From the NCBI GenBank assembly GCA_050633505.1, contig JBOEGQ010000002.1, positions 186,001 through 250,000 of the forward strand: DNA of 64,000 nt, in the 5' to 3' direction. The translations under genes and the position numbers were made by a program. The stretch is from UBA1672 sp050633505 (GTDB lineage Bacteria > Pseudomonadota > Alphaproteobacteria > Micavibrionales > Micavibrionaceae). This document shows, in pieces, positions 26,903-34,768 of the stretch. The stretch's first letter is position 1. Each line of letters begins with the position of its first letter. Under the pieces are notes generated by a model. It saw only the letters and a program-made list of their open reading frames with translations, searched no databases and had not been told where the DNA came from.

Positions 26903-27011
26903 GTTTCCCCCCTTACTTATCGTAAATATAACGATACCCCGAAGTTCATTATAGCAGCACTTAAATTAACATAACCTTAGGAATAGATTGTATTTTATCT
27001 AATTCTTCTAA

Positions 27012-27047
27012 TATACAAAAATACGCAGCGCGAAGCACTGCGTATTT
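27012..27047 (-). terminator. Rho-independent terminator of ahpC-ahpD
   Basis: A perfect 10-bp stem AAATACGCAG/CTGCGTATTT (27019-27028 with 27038-27047) with a 9-nt loop. On the minus strand it runs on into TTTTTGTATAT. It lies 21 bases after the ahpD stop. Confidence 0.85.
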
Positions 27048-27067
27048 CGTGGGGGAAGAAACCAGAA

Positions 27068-27625
27068 TTATGCGGCATTTTGTACAGACAAATCAGGGCT
27101 AAGTGCCTGTTCTGTCGCAATAACTGTTGCCACCGCATTCACCGTCGCAGCAATCCGCACAGCAGTTTGAACATCGCTACCGCTTAGACCTGCTTTTTTA
27201 AGTTCTGCCTCATGTGAATCAATACACATACCGCACCCATTAATCGCAGATACAGCCAAAGACCACAGTTCAAAGTCAATTTTATCAACACCCGGATTAC
27301 CAATAATATTCATGCGCAACTTCGCAGGCATCGTTTGATAATCTTTATTCGCCGCAATATGCACAAAACGATAATAAATATTATTCATGCCCATAATCGC
27401 TGCAGCAGCCTTTGCCGCATCTAACGCCGCAGCCGAAAGATTATCAGCCGCCTCTTCTTCTATAAGAGAGATAACACGCGCATTACCAGTCGCAATTGCA
27501 GATGCCAGAAACGTGCCCCATAATTGTTGCGTTGTTAGTGTTTCATCAGACGCCAAAGAAGACAGGTTAAGCTTAATATCTTTGGCATAGTCGGGAATTA
27601 ATCCCTTTAATATAGATACAGACAT
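27068..27625 (-). CDS. ahpD: Alkyl hydroperoxide reductase AhpD
   Basis: 185 residues. This carboxymuconolactone-decarboxylase-fold protein is a thiol reductant of AhpC and has weak peroxidase activity. The active site is C131-G-M-C134 with I-D-S-H138, matching the Cys-x-x-Cys and His of known AhpD. Upstream Glu residues of the proton relay lie near 118-120 (D-F-E-L-W). The ATG has AAAGGAAAAATAA upstream. It follows the peroxiredoxin gene on the same strand, separated by a hairpin, and ends at a strong terminator. OxyR control is expected from the divergent oxyR gene. Confidence 0.95.
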   Translation of the reverse strand: MSVSILKGLIPDYAKDIKLNLSSLASDETLTTQQLWGTFLASAIATGNARVISLIEEEAADNLSAAALDAAKAAAAIMGMNNIYYRFVHIAANKDYQTMPAKLRMNIIGNPGVDKIDFELWSLAVSAINGCGMCIDSHEAELKKAGLSGSDVQTAVRIAATVNAVATVIATEQALSPDLSVQNAA

Positions 27626-27653
27626 TTATTTTTCCTTTCATGTAGATATAGTT

Positions 27654-27685
27654 CGGGCGGCATCCGCCACAGCAAGTGCCGCCCG
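27654..27685 (-). other. Intercistronic hairpin between ahpC and ahpD
   Basis: A perfect 9-bp inverted repeat CGGGCGGCA/TGCCGCCCG (27654-27662 with 27677-27685) with a 14-nt loop and no T run after it on the minus strand. It probably protects the ahpC 3' end or attenuates read-through, giving more AhpC than AhpD. Confidence 0.65.
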
Positions 27686-27713
27686 AGAGTGTTATAAGTC
27701 GCCCAATATTGCC

Positions 27714-28295
27714 TTAGGCTGCGATTTTTGTTGCCTCAGCAGAAACATCAATCGTGTCACCACCCACCGGACGATTACAAGGACACAATTCATCCGATTG
27801 AAGAGCATCAAGAATACGTAATGTCTCCTTCGGATTACGGCCAACATTTAGGCCATTTACTGAAACGTGCTGAATAACGTTATGTGGATCAACAATAAAT
27901 GTTGCACGAAGAGCAACACCCGCATCCGCATCACGAACACCCAGACCATCAACCAAAGAACCATTTGTATCTGCAAATGACCACTGAGTAAGCCCTGTTA
28001 GCTCGGAATGCTCACGACGCCATGCAAGCTTACAGAATTCATTATCTGTAGAACCACCAAGAACAATCGCATCACGGTCTGCAAATTCTTCATTTAGTTT
28101 TGCAAATTCAACAATCTCTGTCGGACAAATAAATGTGAAGTCTTTCGGATAGAAGAAGATAACCTTCCACTTCCCTTCAAAGCTATCTTGTGTGATTGCT
28201 TCAAATGCGCTTTCGCCGTTTTCCTCATGCTTATTAAAGCCTGGCTTCACACCTGTAATTTCAAATTCAGGAACCTGATCGCCTATACCCAACAT
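27714..28295 (-). CDS. ahpC: Peroxiredoxin AhpC-like (alkyl hydroperoxide reductase subunit C)
   Basis: 193 residues. It is a 2-Cys peroxiredoxin that reduces H2O2 and organic peroxides. The peroxidatic Cys is C57 in D-F-T-F-I-C-P-T-E; C171 and C173 in L-C-P-C-N-R-P can resolve it. The form resembles the mycobacterial-type AhpC that works with AhpD rather than AhpF, which agrees with ahpD lying next door and no ahpF. The ATG has GGAGAAAACAT upstream. It is divergent from oxyR over a 157-base region. Confidence 0.96.
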   Translation of the reverse strand: MLGIGDQVPEFEITGVKPGFNKHEENGESAFEAITQDSFEGKWKVIFFYPKDFTFICPTEIVEFAKLNEEFADRDAIVLGGSTDNEFCKLAWRREHSELTGLTQWSFADTNGSLVDGLGVRDADAGVALRATFIVDPHNVIQHVSVNGLNVGRNPKETLRILDALQSDELCPCNRPVGGDTIDVSAEATKIAA

Positions 28296-28452
28296 ATGTT
28301 TTCTCCATCTATTAAAGTTAATGTTTTAAAGTTTGTACTTCGATGAAATGAACAATGCATGGATTCCTGACTCAAATCCAACAGATAATATCTTTTATAA
28401 TTATCGAAAAAATCGATACATAAACTTACATAAACTCGCTATAATCGATACT
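28296..28452. promoter_or_regulatory. Divergent ahpC/oxyR control region
   Basis: The region holds a perfect inverted repeat TATCGA-AAAAA-TCGATA (28402-28418) centred about 43 bases before oxyR, and another ATCGATA at 28444-28450. A TATAAT (28440-28445) ends seven bases before the oxyR ATG with no good -35, which suggests a leaderless, activator-dependent or autorepressed oxyR. The repeats are candidate LysR-type sites. Confidence 0.5.
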
Positions 28453-29340
28453 ATGAACAGACCGACATTAAGACAATTAGAGTATCTTATTGCTCTATAT
28501 AATGAGCAATCCTTTAGTGCAGCGGCAGAAACTTGCCATGTAACCCAATCCACATTAAGTGCAGGGATAAAGGAGCTGGAAACCATACTGGATCAACAAT
28601 TGGTCACACGCGGACGCAAAAGCATTACCTTAACCGCTTTTGGTATGGAAACAATGGAACAAGCCCGCATGATATTGGAAGAAACCGATAAAATAACTGC
28701 GCGCGCACAACAGATAAAGGCCCCTCTGTCCGGCCCCCTACGCCTTGGCATTATTCCGACAATCGCCCCCTACGCCCTTCCGAACATTCTACCCTATCTG
28801 CAAGGTGAGTTCCCAGATCTGGAATTACAACTTTACGAGGATTTAAGTGCGCGACTACTGGAACTCCTCCATAAGAAGCAAATAGATGCCGCCCTCATTG
28901 CTCTGCCTTATGATACAGAAAACATGGAATGCCACGACCTGTTTAAAGAGGATTTTTATCTGGCATCCCCCAAAGATAAAGACATCCCAGATAACATTGC
29001 CATCAACGATATAAAGCCAGAGGAACTCCTCCTTCTTGAAGATGGGCACTGCTTACGTGATCATGCGTTAAGCGCGTGTAAGCTCCAACTTCCCTCACAG
29101 AGAAAAACATTCAGCGCAACCAGTCTGGCCACACTCATACAAATGGTGGGGCATGGATATGGCATTACCCTGCTCCCTGAAATGGTGGTGAAATACGCCC
29201 CTATGCCGGACACAATAACCCTTACCCCCTTTAAAACACCCGCGCCAACACGTCAAATCGGCATCATATGGAATAAAAACCACGCCAAAAAACGTGATTT
29301 GCTTGAATTATTAGGCGCATTGCGCGACTTCCTTGATTAA
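28453..29340 (+). CDS. oxyR: Hydrogen-peroxide-responsive LysR-type regulator OxyR
   Basis: 295 residues. The N-terminal LysR helix-turn-helix (about 1-60: T-L-R-Q-L-E-Y-L, F-S-A-A-A-E-T-C-H-V-T-Q-S-T-L-S) is followed by a substrate-binding fold. The redox pair is C200 and C209 in G-H-C-L-R-D-H-A-L-S-A-C, almost the same spacing and numbering as E. coli C199/C208, so peroxide sensing by disulfide is strongly supported. The start is the ATG at 28453; the frame is open for 40 codons upstream, but those residues are not LysR-like and cross the promoter. It is divergent from ahpC-ahpD, its likely targets. Confidence 0.96.
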   Translation: MNRPTLRQLEYLIALYNEQSFSAAAETCHVTQSTLSAGIKELETILDQQLVTRGRKSITLTAFGMETMEQARMILEETDKITARAQQIKAPLSGPLRLGIIPTIAPYALPNILPYLQGEFPDLELQLYEDLSARLLELLHKKQIDAALIALPYDTENMECHDLFKEDFYLASPKDKDIPDNIAINDIKPEELLLLEDGHCLRDHALSACKLQLPSQRKTFSATSLATLIQMVGHGYGITLLPEMVVKYAPMPDTITLTPFKTPAPTRQIGIIWNKNHAKKRDLLELLGALRDFLD

Positions 29341-29409
29341 TCACGCGATATTTTGTATGACATAAGGAAATGATGATATAATACAATATATAAAAATACA
29401 GGTGATATC

Positions 29410-30051
29410 ATGAGCGGAAAAGACAGAGATGCAGATTTAAAATTTTCAGGCACCATTCCAGAAGCGGATAAAGGGCCGGATTATGTTTCTTCCAATTTTA
29501 AAGCGCGATCCCAAGGTGAAATCACGCAGAACAGACTGGATAAAGCCCTTACAGACGATGTAGCCACCAGAATGCAGGCACCATTAGGAAACCATGACGA
29601 TGCTCCGGGGGCTTATCGCATTCCGAATGATCAACCTGTCGTCATGACAGATCAAGGCAGGGAGTTTATGGTTAAGCAAGCTTCCGCACTCGAAGCCCGA
29701 ATAGCTAAAAATGCCGAAGACTACGCAAAGTCAGTAGAAGGAAAACAGAATCCCTTCCTTCCACCCTCTGTATCTGCAAGTGAAACAATCGACCCTTCCG
29801 TCAAAACAGACCAACTTCTTAATCGTTTTGACGGCAGCGCAACACCAAGCAGATCGGCATTACCATATAATTCACAACGCGTTTCAGAAGTTCTCGGAAC
29901 GGTTCCAGTTGAAAAACCGGCGGAGCCCCTACTCTCTGCAGAAGAAGAAGCCGCATTTTTTGGGAATGATGACGATAATATTCCACTCTTGTCACAAGAT
30001 GATATCGTAGAACTTGATGAAACCAGTATTAAAGGGATTGAGCTTGACTAA
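29410..30051 (+). CDS. Orphan acidic low-complexity protein
   Basis: 213 residues, not recognised. No signal peptide, membrane segment or Cys. It is polar and probably disordered over long stretches, with a very acidic C-terminal third (S-A-E-E-E-A-A-F-F-G-N-D-D-D-N and D-I-V-E-L-D-E). The ATG has AGGTGATATC upstream, a good ribosome site. It stands between oxyR and trhO on the same strand, with short gaps. The composition resembles other orphan proteins in the window (23326-24756, 37286-38284, 40141-41253), but no shared motif is obvious. Confidence 0.72.
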   Translation: MSGKDRDADLKFSGTIPEADKGPDYVSSNFKARSQGEITQNRLDKALTDDVATRMQAPLGNHDDAPGAYRIPNDQPVVMTDQGREFMVKQASALEARIAKNAEDYAKSVEGKQNPFLPPSVSASETIDPSVKTDQLLNRFDGSATPSRSALPYNSQRVSEVLGTVPVEKPAEPLLSAEEEAAFFGNDDDNIPLLSQDDIVELDETSIKGIELD

Positions 30052-30075
30052 AGCCAGTTTATCCCAACCATCAGG

Positions 30076-30106
30076 TTGCAAAAAAAATTAAAAGACTATA
30101 TATAAT
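30076..30106 (+). promoter_or_regulatory. Candidate promoter for a leaderless trhO transcript
   Basis: TATAAT (30101-30106) lies only six bases before the trhO ATG at 30113, with TTGCAA at 30076-30081 (19 bases apart; 17 if TATATA at 30099 is used). No ribosome site precedes the ATG, consistent with transcription starting at or near it. Confidence 0.45.
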
Positions 30107-30112
30107 CCGGCT

Positions 30113-31024
30113 ATGAACAATAATTCTTATACAGTTGCGGCAATGTACCGCTTTATACCGTTAGATGATATCGAATCAATACGTAAAGATATCTACGCCT
30201 TTACAGATGCCAATATCCCAAGTATTTGCGGAACACTGTTGCTTGCGCCGGAAGGCATAAATGGCACAATCGCCGCACACCCGGAAGAAATGGATCGGAT
30301 GATTGAGTTTCTCGATCAGAAATTCGGTGTGAATACAGCAGAAACAGCATGTGAGTTGAAATTCTCTCACGCGGCACAAACACCTTTTAACCGCTTTAAG
30401 GTTCGCCCGAAAAAAGAGCTTATCACGCTACGTAAGCCGGAAGCCAACCCACATGAACGCGTTGGCCAGTATGTTGAACCGAAAGATTGGAATGACCTGA
30501 TCAGTGATCCGGAAGTCTTGCTTGTCGATACACGCAATGATTACGAAACAAAAGTCGGTATTTTCGATGGAGCCGTCGACCCGGACATGAAAATATTCAC
30601 CGAATTCCCAGATTGGGTAGAGGACAACCTTGATCCTGATAAGCACAAGAAAGTCGCCATGTTCTGCACAGGCGGTATTCGTTGTGAGAAGGCAAGCTCA
30701 TACATGCTTGCCCATGGATTTGAAAATGTTTACCACCTTAAGGGCGGCATTCTGGATTATCTTGAAACAGTCCCCGCCGATGAGAGTAAGTGGAAAGGCG
30801 ACTGTTTTGTCTTTGATCAGCGCGTTTCTGTAGGGCATGGCCTTGAAGAAGGCGATTGGAGCGTTTGTCACGCATGTAGAGAGCCACTTTCCGCCGATGA
30901 CACCGCCCGTCCTGAATATGAGAAAGGCGTATCCTGTCACCATTGTAAGAGCACATTGACAGAAGATCGTTTAAAGTCATTGCGTGACAGGCAACAGCAT
31001 TATAATGAGCGCTATGGCGAGTAA
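30113..31024 (+). CDS. trhO: tRNA uridine(34) hydroxylase TrhO (rhodanese-related)
   Basis: 303 residues. TrhO (YceA, UPF0176) hydroxylates U34 of certain tRNAs with oxygen, giving ho5U. It has an N-terminal acylphosphatase-like domain with L-L-L-A-P-E-G-I-N-G-T (about 41-51). A rhodanese domain has the catalytic Cys in F-C-T-G-G-I-R-C-E-K-A (near 183), and the C-terminus carries a C-H-A-C ... C-H-H-C zinc-type cluster (about 261-283), common in this family. The ATG follows a TATAAT by six bases without a ribosome site. Confidence 0.95.
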   Translation: MNNNSYTVAAMYRFIPLDDIESIRKDIYAFTDANIPSICGTLLLAPEGINGTIAAHPEEMDRMIEFLDQKFGVNTAETACELKFSHAAQTPFNRFKVRPKKELITLRKPEANPHERVGQYVEPKDWNDLISDPEVLLVDTRNDYETKVGIFDGAVDPDMKIFTEFPDWVEDNLDPDKHKKVAMFCTGGIRCEKASSYMLAHGFENVYHLKGGILDYLETVPADESKWKGDCFVFDQRVSVGHGLEEGDWSVCHACREPLSADDTARPEYEKGVSCHHCKSTLTEDRLKSLRDRQQHYNERYGE

Positions 31025-31350
31025 TTTACGCCACGGAGAAAACACGACAATCTCTCCAAAATTGAAATACGTACAGCTTGACCTTATAAAACCCCCTCCC
31101 CCCTTCATTTTTATCAAAAAAATAAAATGATCATAAAAACGATGTAACACATTGACCTTAAAGCAATTTTTCAAATCTGCTAAATACCTCCTGTTATTTT
31201 GTAAAAAAACATATCGTTAAAATTGTAATTTTTTCTGGATTTTTGCACGTTATTGGATCTATATATCCTTGGAAAAGCAACATTATATTTTACAGAATTA
31301 TTTAATTTAATTTTATAGGCCACAAGCCACACATTATACTGGAGTATACG
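31025..31350. other. Intergenic region between trhO and acyP
   Basis: 326 bases, AT-rich in the second half. I see no convincing gene on either strand, no strong hairpin terminator for trhO, and no confident promoter. GGAG six bases before the acyP ATG is the only clear signal. Confidence 0.4.
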
Positions 31351-31644
31351 ATGACAAAAATCGTCACCAAAAGGTTAATCGTTCACGGACGTGTGCAAGG
31401 CGTTTATTACCGCACATGGAGCACGGAAACAGCGACTCAACTCGGCCTATACGGATGGGTACAAAATAATGCAGATGGAACAGTCGAAATTATTGTCGCC
31501 GGTACAGAAGACCGAATCGATCACTTCATCGCAGATTGCCACGAAGGCCCTTTGGCCGCTCAGGTTAAGAAAGTCAGCGTTCGTGACGCAGATGACATCG
31601 ATACTAAAGATTTAACCTCTTTTTCAATCCTTCAAACAGCATAA
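31351..31644 (+). CDS. acyP: Acylphosphatase
   Basis: 97 residues, the family size. It hydrolyses carboxyl-phosphate bonds of acylphosphates such as 1,3-bisphosphoglycerate or carbamoyl phosphate. The phosphate cradle is G-R-V-Q-G-V-Y-Y-R (about 11-19, with catalytic Arg19). The catalytic Asn is in G-W-V-Q-N-N-A-D-G-T-V-E (near 36-47). GGAG lies six bases before the ATG. A GST-type gene follows after 45 bases on the same strand. Confidence 0.93.
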   Translation: MTKIVTKRLIVHGRVQGVYYRTWSTETATQLGLYGWVQNNADGTVEIIVAGTEDRIDHFIADCHEGPLAAQVKKVSVRDADDIDTKDLTSFSILQTA

Positions 31645-31689
31645 GATCCCCCTTGACAGAACGGTCACCTACATGGTTTTTAACAAGCC

Positions 31690-32355
31690 ATGCACTATCC
31701 TATTCTATATTCTTTCCGTCGCTGCCCCTATGCAATGCGTGCACGCATGGCCCTCTATTACGCACGGATCAAACACGAACATAGAGAAGTCGTTTTACGA
31801 GACAAGCCTGCACACATGCTACAGGCTTCACCAAAAGGGACCGTCCCCGTTCTCCTCCTCCCCCCCAATCAAGCCCAAGTCATAGATGAAAGTCTGGATA
31901 TCATGTTGTGGGCACTGTCGGAAAACGACCCACAAGGCTGGCTTGCGGCGCCCCCCTTACGTAGCGACACATATGCCCTAATTGAACGAAACGATACTCA
32001 ATTCAAACATTTTCTGGATCGTTATAAATACCCAAATAAATATACGGATGAGGAAACAGGGGAAACAGCCCGAGATAGAAACATCCCGATCCTCAAAGAT
32101 CTTAATGCCCGTATTGCCGCAAATGGTTTTTTATCCGGTACAGAATATAGCCTGGCAGATGCCGCAATATTCCCATTCATACGACAATTTGCACATGTAG
32201 ATCAGGAATGGTTTAGTCACCTTTCATTCCCAGAACTTCACAAATGGCTTGAAGAAAACAAAACAAGCCCCCTCTTCGAAAGTATCATGAAAAAACATGA
32301 AAAATGGCCAGAAAAAACCGATTCTAAAAACGAAATAATCATTAGTTTTCAATAA
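31690..32355 (+). CDS. Glutathione S-transferase family protein
   Basis: 221 residues. The thioredoxin-fold N-terminal domain has R-R-C-P-Y-A-M-R-A-R-M-A-L (about 9-21), with Cys in the position used by omega-class GSTs and glutaredoxins, and S-P-K-G-T-V-P-V-L near 47-55 (cis-Pro). D-E-S-L-D-I-M-L-W ends the N-domain. The helical C-domain (about 90-205) contains S-L-A-D-A-A-I-F-P, the conserved structural motif. Substrate unknown. It could act as a glutathione-dependent thiol transferase rather than a conjugating enzyme. Confidence 0.9.
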   Translation: MHYPILYSFRRCPYAMRARMALYYARIKHEHREVVLRDKPAHMLQASPKGTVPVLLLPPNQAQVIDESLDIMLWALSENDPQGWLAAPPLRSDTYALIERNDTQFKHFLDRYKYPNKYTDEETGETARDRNIPILKDLNARIAANGFLSGTEYSLADAAIFPFIRQFAHVDQEWFSHLSFPELHKWLEENKTSPLFESIMKKHEKWPEKTDSKNEIIISFQ

Positions 32356-32464
32356 ATTAAAGGGCGTACACTCAAACAAAACAAAAACATAAAGAATCAT
32401 CGCGCCAATAAGAGGGTTTTATATAAAGCTTTCCTCATTCAAACAAAGGAAACAGGTCGTATCG

Positions 32465-32995
32465 CTACATTTTTTCTTTTTTAAACATTCCTCTTTCGAA
32501 GGGTGGTTTATGATTTCCGCCTCTAAAACGCTCTTTCTCCTTACCTGCTGCTCCACGTTCAGAAGAGATAAGCCGCTTCATGAAAATATGAGATACTTTT
32601 CTACGCTCTTCCAACGGTAATTTTGCAACGACCCCCTTCAACATATCAAGCTTATGCACCATCACATCATTACCCGACTCGACCAGATCCTGCGCCGCCG
32701 CATCATATGCTAACGGATCAAAATCTTGTGCCACGACAATCTCTTTCAAAGCATCTCTTTTCATTTTTGTATCTTTATGGATTTCACGTATTTCACGCCC
32801 CTTTTCCACAAAAGTATTGCGTATCAAATCCCGCGTATTGTGAGATAGTTTTTCTCGATCCCACGATGAGGGAGGAGGAGCCCCGCCCTGCCCTTCAACC
32901 GCACGCAATATATGCCCGCCAACAATGCCAAGTAAAAAGAGGTTAAGTGCAACTGATATCGTGAACAGATATTTCTTCTTATTTACATTATTCAT
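32465..32995 (-). CDS. Periplasmic heavy-metal-sensor-like protein (CpxP/ZraP type)
   Basis: 176 residues. One N-terminal membrane anchor (about 10-30, A-L-N-L-F-L-L-G-I-V-G-G-H) is followed by a charged helical domain typical of the metal-resistance/periplasmic sensor family (PF13801-type). That domain contains I-R-N-T-F-V-E-K-G-R-E-I-R, A-L-K-E-I-V-V-A-Q-D-F-D and L-P-L-E-E-R-R-K-V-S, and a Lys/Arg/Phe-rich tail. Members bind metals or misfolded proteins and modulate sigma or kinase signalling. The ATG overlaps the stop of the upstream gene by four bases (ATGA). It is the third gene of the ECF sigma operon. Confidence 0.82.
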   Translation of the reverse strand: MNNVNKKKYLFTISVALNLFLLGIVGGHILRAVEGQGGAPPPSSWDREKLSHNTRDLIRNTFVEKGREIREIHKDTKMKRDALKEIVVAQDFDPLAYDAAAQDLVESGNDVMVHKLDMLKGVVAKLPLEERRKVSHIFMKRLISSERGAAGKEKERFRGGNHKPPFERGMFKKEKM

Positions 32996-33333
32996 AGAAA
33001 ATCCTCATATCCAATTTCATCATCTGAAAGCGAAAAATACTCAGACACATCGCCCCCCTCATCAACCCTCTGTACATCTGTATACGTGCCAACACCAAAA
33101 CCAAAACACAATAGAACTGCCATAGATAACACAGGACGCGGCAACAAGAACCCATCCAAGAAACTTGATAGAATATTAGCGGAGAGCGAAGAGCGATTAT
33201 CAGATTTTAGCAGAACATTCGGTGTTTCATATTTTGCTTTCTCAGTAATACGGTGCTCAAGGTTAGAGCGCATTTCCGGAATATAACGCCTTTCCAGTAT
33301 ACCATCCAACGGATCCGCCTGCTCTTTACCCAT
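32992..33333 (-). CDS. Small membrane protein, probable anti-sigma factor
   Basis: 113 residues. A cytosolic N-terminal half (charged, with E-R-R-Y-I-P-E-M-R-S-N-L-E) is followed by one membrane segment (about 67-83, S-M-A-V-L-L-C-F-G-F-G) and a short acidic periplasmic end. No zinc anti-sigma H-x3-C-x2-C motif is seen, so this is an inference from layout: it overlaps the sigma gene by eight bases and the sensor gene by four. The ATG at 33331-33333 has GGAGAAATATC upstream; an earlier in-frame start lies inside the sigma gene. Confidence 0.75.
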   Translation of the reverse strand: MGKEQADPLDGILERRYIPEMRSNLEHRITEKAKYETPNVLLKSDNRSSLSANILSSFLDGFLLPRPVLSMAVLLCFGFGVGTYTDVQRVDEGGDVSEYFSLSDDEIGYEDFL

Positions 33334-33937
33334 GATATTTCTCCTTATGATCTTTAGGTGCCAAAACACCATTTCTTATCAGCTCATCACGCATCCCCGC
33401 CTTTGCACGCATCAATAACGACTCTAATGCTTTAACCTTAACGTCCATAATCTCTGCTGCTTCTTTATTGCTAAGCCCTTCATAAAAACACAAATTAAGT
33501 GCCCATCTTTGTCGATCCGGTAAATTTTGGATCGCAGACTCAATCAATTGCTGCTCCTCACTCATCTGTAACATCTCAAGTTGAGACGCCGTTTCATCTT
33601 TTATACGTTCCGATACATCACTGCCCTGCGATTTACCTTTCTTACGCATATAGTCAATCGCCAAATTCGTAACAACACGATAAAACCAAGTCGTAAACTT
33701 AACGCCGCGCCCCTCATCCCACATTGATGGTTTACGCCATAACTTCAGAAAAGCATCCTGAACAATATCCTCTGCATCATTCTGATTTGAACATACACGG
33801 TATGCAGCATGAAAAAACATACGGGTATAGCGCTCCACCAAAGTAGAAAAAGCCTCATGATCATGACTTTGAAGTCGTCTCAAGAGGCTATTATCTGTTT
33901 CCGAAGAATCCTTTTCTGGCTCGTCTTTTTGCAGCAT
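33326..33937 (-). CDS. ECF-type RNA polymerase sigma factor
   Basis: 203 residues. Region 2 is clear: H-E-A-F-S-T-L-V-E-R-Y, then D-A-E-D-I-V-Q-D-A-F-L-K-L-W and T-W-F-Y-R-V-V-T-N-L-A-I-D-Y. Region 4 ends the protein with L-P-D-R-Q-R-W-A-L, G-L-S-N-K-E-A-A-E-I-M and V-K-A-L-E-S-L-L-M-R-A. It would direct polymerase to envelope- or metal-stress promoters. It is the first gene of the overlapping trio with a small membrane protein and a metal-sensor-like protein, and two EF-hand genes lie just upstream on the same strand. Confidence 0.95.
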   Translation of the reverse strand: MLQKDEPEKDSSETDNSLLRRLQSHDHEAFSTLVERYTRMFFHAAYRVCSNQNDAEDIVQDAFLKLWRKPSMWDEGRGVKFTTWFYRVVTNLAIDYMRKKGKSQGSDVSERIKDETASQLEMLQMSEEQQLIESAIQNLPDRQRWALNLCFYEGLSNKEAAEIMDVKVKALESLLMRAKAGMRDELIRNGVLAPKDHKEKYHG

Positions 33938-33975
33938 TACAAATCCAATTATGAGAGCCAGAGAAAATAGACGAC

Positions 33976-34275
33976 CTATGGGAAACCGGGCGGTCTGTCA
34001 TTTCCAACTGCACGACTAAACAATGCCTCATAATGTTCAAACACTTCATCTCTTGTCAGAACACCATCACCATCATCATCGACCAACTCAAAATCCTTAG
34101 AAAGAGAGCCTTGCGCCTCATCTTCTGTGATTTCGCCGTCGCCATCGCCATCATTACGCTGAAAGAGTTGATCCACCAGTATATCTATACTTTTGGCCTG
34201 TCTTGCGGCATAAGCATCACTGGAAAATGCAATAACTGCACCTGATAAAAGCACCAATGTTATAATTTTCTTCAT
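33976..34275 (-). CDS. Secreted EF-hand protein 1
   Basis: 99 residues. A signal peptide (about 1-23, A-Y-A-A) is followed by two EF-hand calcium loops: N-D-G-D-G-D-G-E-I-T-E-D-E (about 42-53) and D-D-D-G-D-G-V-L-T-R-D-E (about 68-79), both with acidic residues at positions 1, 3, 5 and 12. It is likely a periplasmic Ca2+ binder. The ATG at 34273-34275 has AAGGAGATGTTT upstream; an in-frame GTG five codons before is part of that ribosome site. It lies between the sigma gene and a second EF-hand gene. Confidence 0.88.
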   Translation of the reverse strand: MKKIITLVLLSGAVIAFSSDAYAARQAKSIDILVDQLFQRNDGDGDGEITEDEAQGSLSKDFELVDDDGDGVLTRDEVFEHYEALFSRAVGNDRPPGFP

Positions 34276-34376
34276 AAACATCTCCTTCACAAACTAAAAA
34301 ACCTTAGATATTCAGGCTACAGCGTATCAACGCATCCTGTCAAAACAAAACAATCAACGAGATATATAGGGGACTT

Positions 34377-34694
34377 TTACTCCCCGGTCTCTACATCTGA
34401 TTTTTGGGCAGGCTTCCCTTTTCCATGCTTTTCCCGCATCTTTTTACCGTGCTCTTTAAATTCGTCCTGCGTTAATTCACCATTCTTATCTGCATCGATT
34501 TCGGAAAACATCTCTTCTGCAGATAAAAGAAACTCACCTTTAGAAATAACACCATCTTGATTATGGTCACGTTTTTCGAACATTTTCACCATCATACCAT
34601 GGCGTTTCTTTTTTCCCTGCTCTGCCATAACATGCGGCACAGCGACAACGGAAACCATTACAAACACAGCAGATATTATTATCGATTTTTTCAT
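34377..34694 (-). CDS. Secreted EF-hand protein 2
   Basis: 105 residues. A signal peptide (about 1-24, V-M-A) and a Lys-rich start precede two EF-hand loops: D-H-N-Q-D-G-V-I-S-K-G-E (about 43-54) and D-A-D-K-N-G-E-L-T-Q-D-E (about 67-78). The C-terminus is Lys-rich. It is related in plan, not closely in sequence, to the EF-hand protein next door. A weak stem GGGGA/TCCCC overlaps its stop codon and may end the transcript. Confidence 0.88.
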   Translation of the reverse strand: MKKSIIISAVFVMVSVVAVPHVMAEQGKKKRHGMMVKMFEKRDHNQDGVISKGEFLLSAEEMFSEIDADKNGELTQDEFKEHGKKMREKHGKGKPAQKSDVETGE

Positions 34695-34768
34695 GAATAA
34701 CTCCTTATAAACATCATGTTATAAGGGTAATACGTATGGTAAAAAGAAAACCTTCTAAAAAGAAATTA

